In this document: piece after piece, positions 50,800-59,133 of the stretch
Layout of the letters: every line of letters starts with the position of its first letter
Position numbering within the stretch: the first letter of the stretch is position 1
From: Bacteroidota bacterium
GTDB taxonomy: Bacteria; Bacteroidota; Bacteroidia; Flavobacteriales; Schleiferiaceae
Length of the DNA stretch: 64,000 nt
NCBI GenBank assembly: GCA_024742495.1
Contig: JANSYJ010000005.1
Location: forward strand, 124,001-188,000
Reading direction: 5' to 3'
Translations under genes and position numbers: made by a program
Notes under the pieces: model-generated
Seen by the model: only the letters and a program-made list of their open reading frames with translations
Told to the model about the DNA's origin: nothing
The model's database searches: none

Positions 50800-51705
50800 A
50801 TGGAATTAAGTATAGAGATTTTGCAATCTGAAATAAATACCCCAAAAAGTAGGGTTAAGCAATTGGCTTTAAATGAAGATGAGGCCATGGTGAAAGTGGA
50901 GCATCCTGAGGGTGAGGACTTAGGCCTTAAGATCGATGTGGATCAAAGTCTTATTCAGTTTTACTTTGCTTTTGAGGGTGCCGCCACATTTTCATTTAAT
51001 CAAGGCGCTTATCAGCTGCAGCTGAAAACCGGGACTTGTCTTTTGTTTTACAATCCATTGCAGTCGCTTCCAATGGATATGATGGTGAAGCCCGGTAGTA
51101 AGCTATTGCATCTTTATTTATCGGTAGAGAGTTTACATCGGATGTTTGTAGACGCCAGCGAAGAGTTGGCTTTTATAAACCCCGAAAATGTGGATAAGAA
51201 GTTTTATTCGGAAACCGCTTTAAATCCAGTCACTACTTTGGCTTTAAGTCAAATCTTTCAACTGCCCGTTAATGGGGCCTCCCAGAGTATTTACGAAAAA
51301 GCAAAAGTTTACGAGATCCTCGCTTGGTACTTTAATCGCAGTGAGGAAACGGATATTGAATCTTGTCCCTTCCTGGAGAATGAAGATAATGTTCAGAAAA
51401 TAAGGTTGGCAAAAAAGATTTTGATTGAGAAAATGACCGATCCGCCAACGATTCCGCAACTAGCGAAGGAAATTGGCCTAAATGAATACCGATTAAAAGA
51501 AGGTTTCAAGAACATTTACGGGACTACGGTATTTAAGTACCTGAGCGATTACCGCATGGATGTGGCTAGGCATATTTTAGAAGATGGCAAAGTGAAAGTA
51601 AATGAAGCGGCCTATCAAATAGGATATACCAACCCCAGTCATTTTATAGCGGCCTTCCGCAAGAAATTCGGGGTAACACCCAAAAAATATTTAATGAATC
51701 GATAA
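50800..51705 (+). CDS. AraC family transcriptional regulator in the heme cluster
   Basis: A 301-residue regulator. The N-terminal ~190 residues form an AraC-type sensing region (IQFYFAFEGAATFSFNQGAYQLQLKTGTCLLFYNP). The C-terminal DNA-binding domain has two helix-turn-helix units: TIPQLAKEIGLNEYRLKEGFKNIYGTTVFKYLSDYRM and KVNEAAYQIGYTNPSHFIAAFRKKFGVTPKKYL, the standard AraC signature. The gene sits directly before hemH (6 bp) and divergent from hemA, which points to control of heme synthesis. The ligand is unknown. Similar araC-hemH pairs occur in other Bacteroidota as far as I recall. Confidence 0.92.
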   Translation: MELSIEILQSEINTPKSRVKQLALNEDEAMVKVEHPEGEDLGLKIDVDQSLIQFYFAFEGAATFSFNQGAYQLQLKTGTCLLFYNPLQSLPMDMMVKPGSKLLHLYLSVESLHRMFVDASEELAFINPENVDKKFYSETALNPVTTLALSQIFQLPVNGASQSIYEKAKVYEILAWYFNRSEETDIESCPFLENEDNVQKIRLAKKILIEKMTDPPTIPQLAKEIGLNEYRLKEGFKNIYGTTVFKYLSDYRMDVARHILEDGKVKVNEAAYQIGYTNPSHFIAAFRKKFGVTPKKYLMNR

Positions 51706-51711
51706 GCCTCA

Positions 51712-52734
51712 ATGAAGGAAGCAACATTAATAGTCAATTTAGGATCACCAGACTCCTACGCCGTAAAAGACGTGCGCAAATACCTAGGTGAGTTTTTAAT
51801 GGATGAAAGGGTGGTGGATTTTTCAAAATGGTTCCGCACTTTTTTGGTGAAGGGAATTATTTTAAACACTCGTCCTCCAAAGTCGGCCGCTGCCTATAAA
51901 AGCATTTGGTGGGAAGAGGGATCACCATTAATGGTCTTGTCTAAACGTCTTCAAGAAAGGGTACAAGCCCATAGTTCGGTACCAGTAGCCTTAGGCATGC
52001 GCTATGGAAATCCTTCTATAAAACAAGCTATTAGCGACCTTATAGCAGCACATCCCGATTTAGAAAAACTCAGTTTAGTGCCCCTTTACCCGCATTATGC
52101 TATGAGTAGTTATGAGACGGTGGTAGTTAAAGCTAGAGAGGTGGTGGAAAGCTTTTTTCCGCAATTGGAGATGCGGGTTCAAAAAGCATTTTATGAGGAT
52201 CCTCGATATATTGAAATTTTAAGTAACTCAATAAAGGCGGGACTTCCGGAAGACTATGATCATTTACTTTTTAGCTATCACGGGGTTCCGGAGCGACAAA
52301 TTAAAGGATCGGATGTAAGTAAATCACATTGTTTACGTCTAGAGGATTGTTGTGCAAAGGATAGTCCTGTGCAATCATTTTGTTATCGGCATCAAACATT
52401 GGCAACCACTAAATTGGTGGCGCGTCAATTAAACTTAAAAGAAGGCACTTATTCAACCAGCTTTCAAAGTCGTTTGGGACCGATTAAATGGTTAGATCCT
52501 TTTACGGATAAAACCATTGCAGAATTAGCGCAGAATGGAATAAAGAAGTTGGCCATTGTTTGTCCGGCTTTTGTTTCGGATTGTTTGGAAACGATTGAGG
52601 AAATCGGAGAAGAAGGAAAAGAGATATTCCAGGAGCATGGCGGGGAGGAGTTTACACTTATACCTTGCCTAAACGATCAGGATGATTGGGCAGAATACCT
52701 TGCCAAACTAGCATCGGAGCTATTTGAAAATTAG
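51712..52734 (+). CDS. hemH: Ferrochelatase
   Basis: A 340-residue ferrochelatase that inserts Fe2+ into the porphyrin ring, the last heme step. EATLIVNLGSPDSYAVKDVRKYLGEFLMD opens the protein, the metal-site His190 is in LFSYHGVPERQ, and FVSDCLETIEEIGEEGKEIF carries the conserved Glu motif. A Cys-rich insert (C207, C213, C214, C224 in SHCLRLEDCC ... FCYRHQ) may bind an Fe-S cluster or metal. It is cotranscribed with the AraC regulator. Its product uses protoporphyrin from an oxidase not found in the window. Confidence 0.96.
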   Translation: MKEATLIVNLGSPDSYAVKDVRKYLGEFLMDERVVDFSKWFRTFLVKGIILNTRPPKSAAAYKSIWWEEGSPLMVLSKRLQERVQAHSSVPVALGMRYGNPSIKQAISDLIAAHPDLEKLSLVPLYPHYAMSSYETVVVKAREVVESFFPQLEMRVQKAFYEDPRYIEILSNSIKAGLPEDYDHLLFSYHGVPERQIKGSDVSKSHCLRLEDCCAKDSPVQSFCYRHQTLATTKLVARQLNLKEGTYSTSFQSRLGPIKWLDPFTDKTIAELAQNGIKKLAIVCPAFVSDCLETIEEIGEEGKEIFQEHGGEEFTLIPCLNDQDDWAEYLAKLASELFEN

Positions 52735-52768
52735 GTCCTTAACCGGAATTATTAAAATTAAAAGATTT

Positions 52769-53482
52769 ATGAAAAAGCTTTATCCCCTTCTCTTAGCCTT
52801 TGTAGGCTTTGGTCTTAATGCGCAAGTTGCCAATCACATGGTAGAAGATTGTAACAACAATCAAAATTCAATTTATCAAGTATTAAGCACTGGAACCCCA
52901 CTTATTGTGGCTTCCAAAGGATTCGATTGCAGCATCTGCGTATCTCGGGCTCCCGGTTGGGGAAATTGGGCGAGCAACAATCCACAAGTAGCGGTTTGGG
53001 GCGCCATGACCAATACCTACAATTCAAATATCCCTCCTTGTAGCCAATTAGCTACTTGGGTATCAAACCATGGTTGGTCGGATATCTATAGCTTCATTGA
53101 TTCAAGCAAGCACTTTTTTGAGTTTGGAACACCACGCTATATTGTTTACGATCCAAGCGATAGCACCATTGCTTATGAAGGTGGCAATCAAAGTACGGCT
53201 CGCAGTACGGCACTCGGTTTGGTTAGCAATAATATCTCGCTTAAAGAGAATGCATTAGAGTCTTTATATTTCTATTATCAAGACGGAAATCTCAACTTTG
53301 AGAATGTTCCCGAGGGAAATACGGCGCTTGAACTTTACAATTTGGCCGGTAAGAAGGAGCGCTCACTAAATCTTGGTGACGGTCGTAAATCATTTATGAT
53401 GAGTGATTTACCCAGCGGAATTTACTTAATGCGACTACAGAATAGCAGCGCGGTAATTAGCCGGAAAATAGTTCTTCCTTAG
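52769..53482 (+). CDS. Secreted thioredoxin-fold-like protein with T9SS-type C-terminal domain
   Basis: A 237-residue secreted protein from the ATG at 52769 (MKKLYPLLLAFVGFGLNAQ signal peptide); the track start overlaps hemH. The mature part shows thioredoxin-fold features: GTPLIVASKGFDCSICVSRAP with CSIC (54-57) and later GTPRYIVYDPSD, where the TP before a strand resembles the cis-Pro loop. The last ~75 residues (LELYNLAGKKERSL ... GIYLMRLQNSSAVISRKIVLP) are a T9SS type A-like sorting domain lacking the usual YPNP. Redox activity is inferred, not shown. Confidence 0.72.
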   Translation: MKKLYPLLLAFVGFGLNAQVANHMVEDCNNNQNSIYQVLSTGTPLIVASKGFDCSICVSRAPGWGNWASNNPQVAVWGAMTNTYNSNIPPCSQLATWVSNHGWSDIYSFIDSSKHFFEFGTPRYIVYDPSDSTIAYEGGNQSTARSTALGLVSNNISLKENALESLYFYYQDGNLNFENVPEGNTALELYNLAGKKERSLNLGDGRKSFMMSDLPSGIYLMRLQNSSAVISRKIVLP

Positions 53483-53508
53483 AGGGAATCTAACCCAATA
53501 CAAAGGTG

Positions 53509-53516
53509 TAGCTTTG
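53509..53516 (+). promoter_or_regulatory. -7 box TAGCTTTG for typA
   Basis: Perfect TAnnTTTG match, 20 nt before the typA ATG at 53537. No clear TTTG at the -33 position. Confidence 0.55.
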
Positions 53517-53536
53517 CCGGCTCTAATGCGCCCTAT

Positions 53537-55339
53537 ATGAAGCTGCGAAATATTGCAATTATTGCCCACGTAGACCACGGTAAAACTACCCTGGTAGATA
53601 AGATGTTATTGTCCTGTAAAATCTTCGAGGATCACGAGACCCCTGGAGAGCTTATTATGGATAGTAATGATTTGGAGAAGGAAAGGGGAATTACCATTCT
53701 TGCCAAAAATGTCTCGGTACGCTACGGAGATTATAAAATTAACATCTTAGATACTCCTGGTCACAGCGACTTTGGTGGTGAGGTGGAGCGCGTTTTAAAC
53801 ATGGCCGACTCGGTTGTGCTTTTAGTGGATGCCTTTGAAGGTCCAATGCCACAAACACGTTTCGTTTTGGCCAAAGCTCTGGAGTTAGGCATGCGCCCAA
53901 TTGTGGTGATTAATAAGGTGGATAAGCCAAACTGTACCCCGGAAGAGGTGTATGAGATGGTTTTCGATTTAATGTTCAGCTTAGAAGCAACTGAGGAGCA
54001 ATTAGACTTCCCAGTAATTTATGGCAGTGCTAAAAATGGCTGGATGAGCGAAGATTGGCAAAAGCCAACGGATAACATCCTTCCTTTATTAGATACCATT
54101 ATAGAGCATACTCCGGAACCCACGCATAGAGATGGAACACCACAAATGCTGGTTACCAGCCTAGACTATTCCGCCTATATCGGTAGGATTGCTATTGGCC
54201 GTGTGCACCGTGGCATCTTAAAGCCCAACATGCCAGTAAGCCTGGTTAAGCGTGATGGCTCAATTGTAAAATCGAGAATTAAGGAGCTTTTTGTTTTTGA
54301 AGGTTTTGAGAAACGAAAAGTAGATGAGGTTAGCAGTGGTGAAATTTGCGCCATTACCGGATTAGAAGGTTTTGATATTGGTGATACCGTTGCTGATGCT
54401 GAAAACCCAGATGGACTTCCAACTATTAATATTGATGAACCTACCATGAGTATGTTCTTCACCATTAATGATTCACCATTCTTTGGTAAGGAAGGAAAGT
54501 TTGTGACTTCACGCCATATTAAGGATCGTTTGGATAAGGAGCTGGAAAAGAACCTTGCCTTACGAGTGGAAGAAACGGGTACTGCCGATGCTTGGCGTGT
54601 TTATGGCCGCGGGGTATTACACCTTTCGGTTCTAATTGAAACCATGCGCAGAGAAGGATATGAGCTGCAAATTGGTCAGCCTCAAGTTATCTTTAAAGAA
54701 ATTGATGGTCGCAAATGCGAGCCAGTAGAAGAATTAAATATTGACTTACCGGAAGCTATTCATGGTAAAGCCATAGAAGCCGTAACCCTACGTAAAGGTG
54801 AGCTTACGCAGATGGTGCCAAAAGGAGATCGCATGCATTTGGATTTCCAAGTTCCATCTCGTGGTATTATTGGATTAAGGAACTATTTAATGACTGCCAC
54901 CGCTGGTGAAGCGGTAATGTCGCACCGATTTATAGAGTATCAACCCTTTAAAGGGGAGATTCCAGGTCGCCAAAACGGTTCCCTAATTGCCTTAGAAACT
55001 GGAAAGGCGATTCCTTACTCTATCAATAACCTGCAGGATCGTGGTCGTTTCTTTATTCCACCGAATAGGGAAATTTACGAAGGACAGGTAGTTGGCGAAA
55101 ATAGTCGTCCTGGTGATCTTACTATCAATATTACCAAGACCAAGAAGATGTCGAATATGCGTTCTGCAGGAGCAGATGATAAAATGCGCATTGCACCCCA
55201 TATCGACTTCTCCTTAGAAGAGGCCTTGGAATATATTCAGTCGGATGAGTATGTGGAAGTAACACCGGTGAGCATACGCTTGCGGAAAATGTTACTGCGC
55301 GAAGCCGAAAGAAGAAGAGGCGAAAAGATTAAGTTTTAA
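53537..55339 (+). CDS. typA: Translational GTPase TypA/BipA
   Basis: A 600-residue ribosome-binding GTPase with EF-G-like domains. G1 is AHVDHGKTT, switch/G2 KERGITI, G3 [16 protein letters not shown], and G4 NKVDKP. Domain III-V motifs include [20 protein letters not shown], and the C-terminal BipA region has [15 protein letters not shown] and [32 protein letters not shown]. TypA helps 50S assembly and growth under stress or cold. The gene stands alone, with its own promoter and a strong terminator. Confidence 0.97.
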   Translation: MKLRNIAIIAHVDHGKTTLVDKMLLSCKIFEDHETPGELIMDSNDLEKERGITILAKNVSVRYGDYKINILDTPGHSDFGGEVERVLNMADSVVLLVDAFEGPMPQTRFVLAKALELGMRPIVVINKVDKPNCTPEEVYEMVFDLMFSLEATEEQLDFPVIYGSAKNGWMSEDWQKPTDNILPLLDTIIEHTPEPTHRDGTPQMLVTSLDYSAYIGRIAIGRVHRGILKPNMPVSLVKRDGSIVKSRIKELFVFEGFEKRKVDEVSSGEICAITGLEGFDIGDTVADAENPDGLPTINIDEPTMSMFFTINDSPFFGKEGKFVTSRHIKDRLDKELEKNLALRVEETGTADAWRVYGRGVLHLSVLIETMRREGYELQIGQPQVIFKEIDGRKCEPVEELNIDLPEAIHGKAIEAVTLRKGELTQMVPKGDRMHLDFQVPSRGIIGLRNYLMTATAGEAVMSHRFIEYQPFKGEIPGRQNGSLIALETGKAIPYSINNLQDRGRFFIPPNREIYEGQVVGENSRPGDLTINITKTKKMSNMRSAGADDKMRIAPHIDFSLEEALEYIQSDEYVEVTPVSIRLRKMLLREAERRRGEKIKF

Positions 55340-55344
55340 GCATA

Positions 55345-55373
55345 GAAAAAGTCGCGGATTCCGCGACTTTTTC
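55345..55373 (+). terminator. Strong intrinsic terminator after typA
   Basis: GAAAAAGTCGCGG (55345-55357) pairs perfectly with CCGCGACTTTTTC (55361-55373) around a 3-nt loop, giving a 13-bp stem ending in T5. The A-rich left side makes it able to work in both directions. Confidence 0.92.
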
Positions 55374-55396
55374 ATTCCAAAAAAACACCAAAAAAT

Positions 55397-55479
55397 GCAT
55401 CCCTTTTAGGATGCGGAAAACAAACAGGTCTATGAATTTGCTTCAAAGACCATCAGCCTATGCGTTAAGGTTTGGCTGA
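55397..55479. other. Three successive inverted repeats in the gap after typA
   Basis: GCATCC/GGATGC (55397-55414), GGTCT/AGACC (55427-55451) and TCAGCC/GGCTGA (55453-55479) follow one another in a 179-bp gap between convergent genes (55374-55552). They do not form a tRNA cloverleaf. They may be a small structured RNA, a processed 3' UTR or a terminator region for the minus-strand gene. No promoter of good quality is visible. Confidence 0.4.
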
Positions 55480-55552
55480 CTGTATAAGAACTCTAATGAC
55501 TTTGTAAAGGTAAAGGAGCGACTTCCGCCTGAAAATGATATTTATCAGCTCC

Positions 55553-55897
55553 CTATTTTTTTTGGTCTAGTTTAAGGGCTTCCTCTAAAATAGCATCAAT
55601 CGCTTCCAGGGGTACATCAGCTTCTGGCCAAAGAACTAAACTACTAATCTGCCTGCGTTCCCGGGCTTGAAGCAAACCAGTGGGATCTTTAAATTGATTG
55701 GCGCGGGTAAAGGACAAGTCCAAACTCTCATCTTTATTGGGTTTTAAATAGCAAACCCATTTCTTGCCATAGTAAAAAGGAAGGCCATAGGCTATTTTCG
55801 GCTGCAAGCCTTTCTTTTCAAAATGCTGGTGCAGAAAAGCCATCAGCGCAGCTTGGGCACCTTTAAAATTTAAGATGTAGTCCTCGGCGGGATTCAT
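55553..55897 (-). CDS. DUF1801 domain protein (YdhG-like)
   Basis: A 114-residue protein of the DUF1801/YdhG group: NPAEDYILNFKGAQAALMAFLHQHFEK, then PKIAYGLPFYYGKKWVCYLKP and a DLSFTRANQFKD segment, with a helical C-terminus VPLEAIDAILEEALKLDQ. Members bind small ligands or protect from phenolics in a few cases; the function here is unknown. Its ATG overlaps the stop of the upstream T9SS gene by one base, so it is probably cotranscribed. Confidence 0.82.
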   Translation of the reverse strand: MNPAEDYILNFKGAQAALMAFLHQHFEKKGLQPKIAYGLPFYYGKKWVCYLKPNKDESLDLSFTRANQFKDPTGLLQARERRQISSLVLWPEADVPLEAIDAILEEALKLDQKK

Positions 55898-58239
55898 TAA
55901 TGCTGAATCAACATTTTACTTTGTTGGCCATTCTCAAATTTAATTAAATACAAGCCATTTTGTAAATGCCCAGTCGGAAAAGCGCTTTCCGCTTTAGTAC
56001 TTTCATATACTTTTTGACCTAGCAGATTGAAAACCTGGACTTTCATTTCTCCAGACCAATTCACTTGCTCGTCAGCCGGGTTTGGATAAAGCTGCAAAGC
56101 CATTTTAGTAGAGTTTTCCTCTAGGCTTACATTATTGATGAGGTCGTGGGCATAAAGTCCTGTTCCCGTGCCAACTAGCAATTCGTCGTAAAAAAGAACA
56201 TTGATTTGGGTGCCAATGGGGTAGGAGTAAGCCAGAGTCCATCCTAAAGAGCCATCCGCAGTATTTAGGTAAATCTCTTCATCCATGGCAATGAAAACAT
56301 AGCTATTTCCATAGGTAATGGCTGTGGGCTCGCCTAGGGCGCTAATTCCTGCGATATGTTGCCAAGTACCTGAATTAAGATCCTTCACGTGACATTTATT
56401 GTTTGGGCTCAAGCCTTGGTTTTCAACCAGTACAAAGAGGCTATCTCTACTGTCGTTTAATTCAAGGTCCACTACGCCGTCCACAGAGGAGCTAAAGCTC
56501 GATAATTCCCGACTAAGACTAAAGCCAGTACTGCCTAGTTCCGCTCGGAAAAGACCGTAGTGACCGGTAGTTGTATTATCCGAGGCTAAGCCAATATAAG
56601 CAACGATTTTACCCGATTCCATGGTGAAAACTATATCACTTACATCGGCATCATGACCAGGACTGGTAGCTAGAATAAGCAGCTGCTGCCAATTGTTACC
56701 GCCATCAAGACTATAAAAACATCCACCGTGCTGATTGTGATCAATGCTATAGCCGACCATTACAAGTTCGGCGCTATCTGGCGAAACCGCAATACTGGTG
56801 CAATGCGTGTTAATTCGGTTAAAGTTTAATGGTGCGTTTTCCGGACTAAAAACTTGTGTCCAGCCATCGTTTGAAGCGCTAATCGCCTGGCCTCCGTTTT
56901 GACTGCGATAAATCCTTTGATTTCCTGCGAAAACGGTATCCGGATTTTCAGGACAAATGCCAATAGCGGTATAAGGAGCCCCATCGAACTGTGGGAAAAT
57001 TGGCGATGACCATGTAGGGGAGCTTGTTTTATAATCACTTACTTTCCGAAGTCCTGATTTTGAAGCCACCCATCCAATGGAAAAGTCAGCCGTCATATCA
57101 ATATCATTGACTTGTATCGCCTCCAAACCTTCATTCCATCCAAAAATAGAATCACCTATTTCAGTGGAAAAACCAAAACCAATATTAGTTGAATGGTAAA
57201 CGATATTACCGTCTAGTGGGTCGGCTTTAGTATAACCATCATTGGCGCGATTTAAATTATCAATGTGAAGAATCCCGGGATTGAGCCAATTGCCAATGCT
57301 GCTGATATCCTTTTCGATGGCATTTCCGATGTAGAGGCTTTCCGTACTGCCATTATCTTTAATGAGCATATTGTTTCCAACTACGCCTCCTATGGGTCCA
57401 GGGGTGTTGATGTCTCCTTCACTCCAGGTAAATCCATTGTCGGTGCTCCAGGCGAGTCGTCGATCGCGAATAGTTGGATTGGCCAAAGGTGGTTGGCCGG
57501 CAAGGTACCAGTTACCGGCATCGTCAAAACCAAAGGTGCGCCATTCAATATTAGGAGTAGTAGGCGAAGGCGATACTGCCGAGCTTAAGGAGGTGGAAGC
57601 GCTCATATTGTAAAAGGGATCCATCACCATATACATATGTGGAGATGCGCCACGATCAAATAAGTGTAAATGATTATTTGAGGGGTTAAGGAGCATTTGA
57701 GGCGGTTCGGAATAATTCTTTAAGAGGTTTATGGTGGCAGATTTAGTGTAAACTCCAGAGCTGCTTAAGGGACCAAAGTCGAGGATATCCTGGCCACTAG
57801 GCAAGGGATTGTTACGCACAATTGCCATGGTGTCTCCCACAATAATAAAGTCTTTAACTATGCTTTCAACTAAATTGGCGGTAGTCGCAGAAAGGCTGGT
57901 GCTGTAAAGGTCGCCATTGGAGAGAAAGAAGACCGTGTTGCTGGCCTCGTGAATTTCAATATTTGAAATTGAGCTACCAAAGCCATCATCCGCATCCGCA
58001 GATGGAATAGTTTGCCAATTAAGGTTTTCTCGACTGCCATTTCTTTTAGCCTTTACCCAAAAAAGGGAGTTGGGACTGAGGGTACTGGTAACAATGTAAA
58101 TGGAGTCGCTGCTAAAGGACCATACTTCAAAATCTCCAACTTGACCTCCATAAACACCTTCCGCTTTTGGAACGCTTAAAGTCTGAGAAAAGCCAAGGAA
58201 AGAAGTAAACAGTAATAGTACAGATAGTTTTATTTTCAT
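55897..58239 (-). CDS. Large T9SS cargo protein with Asp-box beta-propeller repeats
   Basis: A 780-residue secreted protein with signal peptide MKIKLSVLLLFTSFLGFSQ. It carries repeated Asp-box-type strands such as LAWSTDNGFTWSEG, IYRSQNGGQAI and FYSLDGGNNWQQL across a sortilin/BNR-like propeller region. A C-terminal type A T9SS sorting domain begins LQLYPNPADEQVNWSG and ends YLIKFENGQQSKMLIQH. It is probably displayed on the cell surface; no catalytic site is recognised. It resembles the 1078-residue cargo at 36.4 kb in layout, but lacks a GEVED domain. Confidence 0.86.
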   Translation of the reverse strand: MKIKLSVLLLFTSFLGFSQTLSVPKAEGVYGGQVGDFEVWSFSSDSIYIVTSTLSPNSLFWVKAKRNGSRENLNWQTIPSADADDGFGSSISNIEIHEASNTVFFLSNGDLYSTSLSATTANLVESIVKDFIIVGDTMAIVRNNPLPSGQDILDFGPLSSSGVYTKSATINLLKNYSEPPQMLLNPSNNHLHLFDRGASPHMYMVMDPFYNMSASTSLSSAVSPSPTTPNIEWRTFGFDDAGNWYLAGQPPLANPTIRDRRLAWSTDNGFTWSEGDINTPGPIGGVVGNNMLIKDNGSTESLYIGNAIEKDISSIGNWLNPGILHIDNLNRANDGYTKADPLDGNIVYHSTNIGFGFSTEIGDSIFGWNEGLEAIQVNDIDMTADFSIGWVASKSGLRKVSDYKTSSPTWSSPIFPQFDGAPYTAIGICPENPDTVFAGNQRIYRSQNGGQAISASNDGWTQVFSPENAPLNFNRINTHCTSIAVSPDSAELVMVGYSIDHNQHGGCFYSLDGGNNWQQLLILATSPGHDADVSDIVFTMESGKIVAYIGLASDNTTTGHYGLFRAELGSTGFSLSRELSSFSSSVDGVVDLELNDSRDSLFVLVENQGLSPNNKCHVKDLNSGTWQHIAGISALGEPTAITYGNSYVFIAMDEEIYLNTADGSLGWTLAYSYPIGTQINVLFYDELLVGTGTGLYAHDLINNVSLEENSTKMALQLYPNPADEQVNWSGEMKVQVFNLLGQKVYESTKAESAFPTGHLQNGLYLIKFENGQQSKMLIQH

Positions 58240-58413
58240 GTTAGGTAGGCTTGATTAATGAAGTCGTAGTTCGTTTTTTTAATGAAGGCCCAATTCTTTA
58301 TTTCGACTAAGGGTTTAAATTTTTCGATAAAATGCAAAAGGCTGGGAATATCATTAAAATCTATAGCCTAATAATTTGTTATCAGAATCATTTCGATGTT
58401 TAAACGTTAAACC

Positions 58414-58421
58414 TATATTTG
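58414..58421 (+). promoter_or_regulatory. -7 box TATATTTG for the YceI gene
   Basis: Perfect TAnnTTTG match 38 nt before the ATG at 58460. It lies inside the longer track ORF (58376), which supports the downstream start. Confidence 0.6.
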
Positions 58422-58459
58422 CCCTATCAAAGTTTAAACATCAATTAAAACTATTTTAT

Positions 58460-59008
58460 ATGGAAACTAAGAAATGGACCATCGATCCAGCGCATACCAA
58501 CATTCACTTTAAAGCGAAGCATTTAATGATCACCACCGTAACCGGCAGCTTCGGTGAATTCAGTGGTTCGGTAGAAAGCTTAGGGGATGATTTTAGTCAA
58601 GGTAAATTCGAATTCACCGCTAAAGTTGATTCCATTTCAACCGGGAATGCTGAGCGTGACGGGCATCTTAAGAGTGATGATTTCTTTAATGCCGAAACCT
58701 ATCCAGAGCTTCGCTTCCAAAGCAAAGAGGTGAAATCCGTGGATGGCGATAGCTTTGAGCTGATAGGCGATATGACCATTCGCGACGTCACCAAATCGGT
58801 AAGCCTCAACATTGAAGTGGGCGGAATTGCCAAGGACCCATGGGGTAACTTAAAGGCAGGATTTTCATTCAGTGGCAAGATGAACCGCAAAGACTTTGGA
58901 TTAAAATTCCACGTCGTAAATGAGGCAGGAAACCTACTGGTATCAGATCAAATTAAGTTGGAAGGCGAGGTACAGCTAGCCGCAGTAGAAGCGCCGGTAG
59001 AAGCCTAA
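58460..59008 (+). CDS. YceI-family lipid-binding-like protein
   Basis: A 182-residue lipocalin-like YceI protein: METKKWTIDPAHTNIHFKAKHLMITTVTGSFGEFSG is the family's opening, then KFEFTAKVDSISTGNAERDGHLKSDDFFNAETYPELRFQSKEV, DMTIRDVTKSVSLN and FSGKMNRKDFGL. The family binds polyisoprenoids or amphiphiles. I start it at 58460; the track version from 58376 adds an unrelated N-terminus and covers the promoter. There is no clear signal peptide, so it may be cytosolic, unlike many YceI proteins. Confidence 0.94.
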   Translation: METKKWTIDPAHTNIHFKAKHLMITTVTGSFGEFSGSVESLGDDFSQGKFEFTAKVDSISTGNAERDGHLKSDDFFNAETYPELRFQSKEVKSVDGDSFELIGDMTIRDVTKSVSLNIEVGGIAKDPWGNLKAGFSFSGKMNRKDFGLKFHVVNEAGNLLVSDQIKLEGEVQLAAVEAPVEA

Positions 59009-59034
59009 AATTTTTTTCTCTCAATTGGTTGTTG

Positions 59035-59066
59035 AAGGCCCCGTTCCTAGGATCGGGGCTTTTTTG
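59035..59066 (+). terminator. Intrinsic terminator after the YceI gene
   Basis: GCCCCG (59038-59043) pairs with CGGGGC (59054-59059), extended by weaker pairs, followed by TTTTTTG. Located 27 bp after the stop. Confidence 0.85.
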
Positions 59067-59076
59067 TGCTCCATGA

Positions 59077-59109
59077 TTTGGCGGTCTGAGCCATCAGCGA
59101 TTATCTTCG
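59077..59109 (+). promoter_or_regulatory. Candidate promoter TTTG-N21-TATCTTCG
   Basis: TTTG at 59077-59080 and TATCTTCG at 59102-59109 (one mismatch to TAnnTTTG) with 21-bp spacing, upstream of the ATG at 59134. The same TATCTTCG variant occurs before the exonuclease gene at 2021. Confidence 0.6.
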
Positions 59110-59133
59110 CCGTATACCCTAAACCTGCCTAAT

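Noticed and set aside
55397-55479. tRNA or tmRNA in the hairpin-rich gap
   Set aside because: The stems do not form a cloverleaf, and no GTTCRA T-loop or anticodon arm is found.
58376-59008. Longer YceI protein starting at 58376
   Set aside because: The extra N-terminus covers the TATATTTG box and has no family match; the ATG at 58460 fits YceI.
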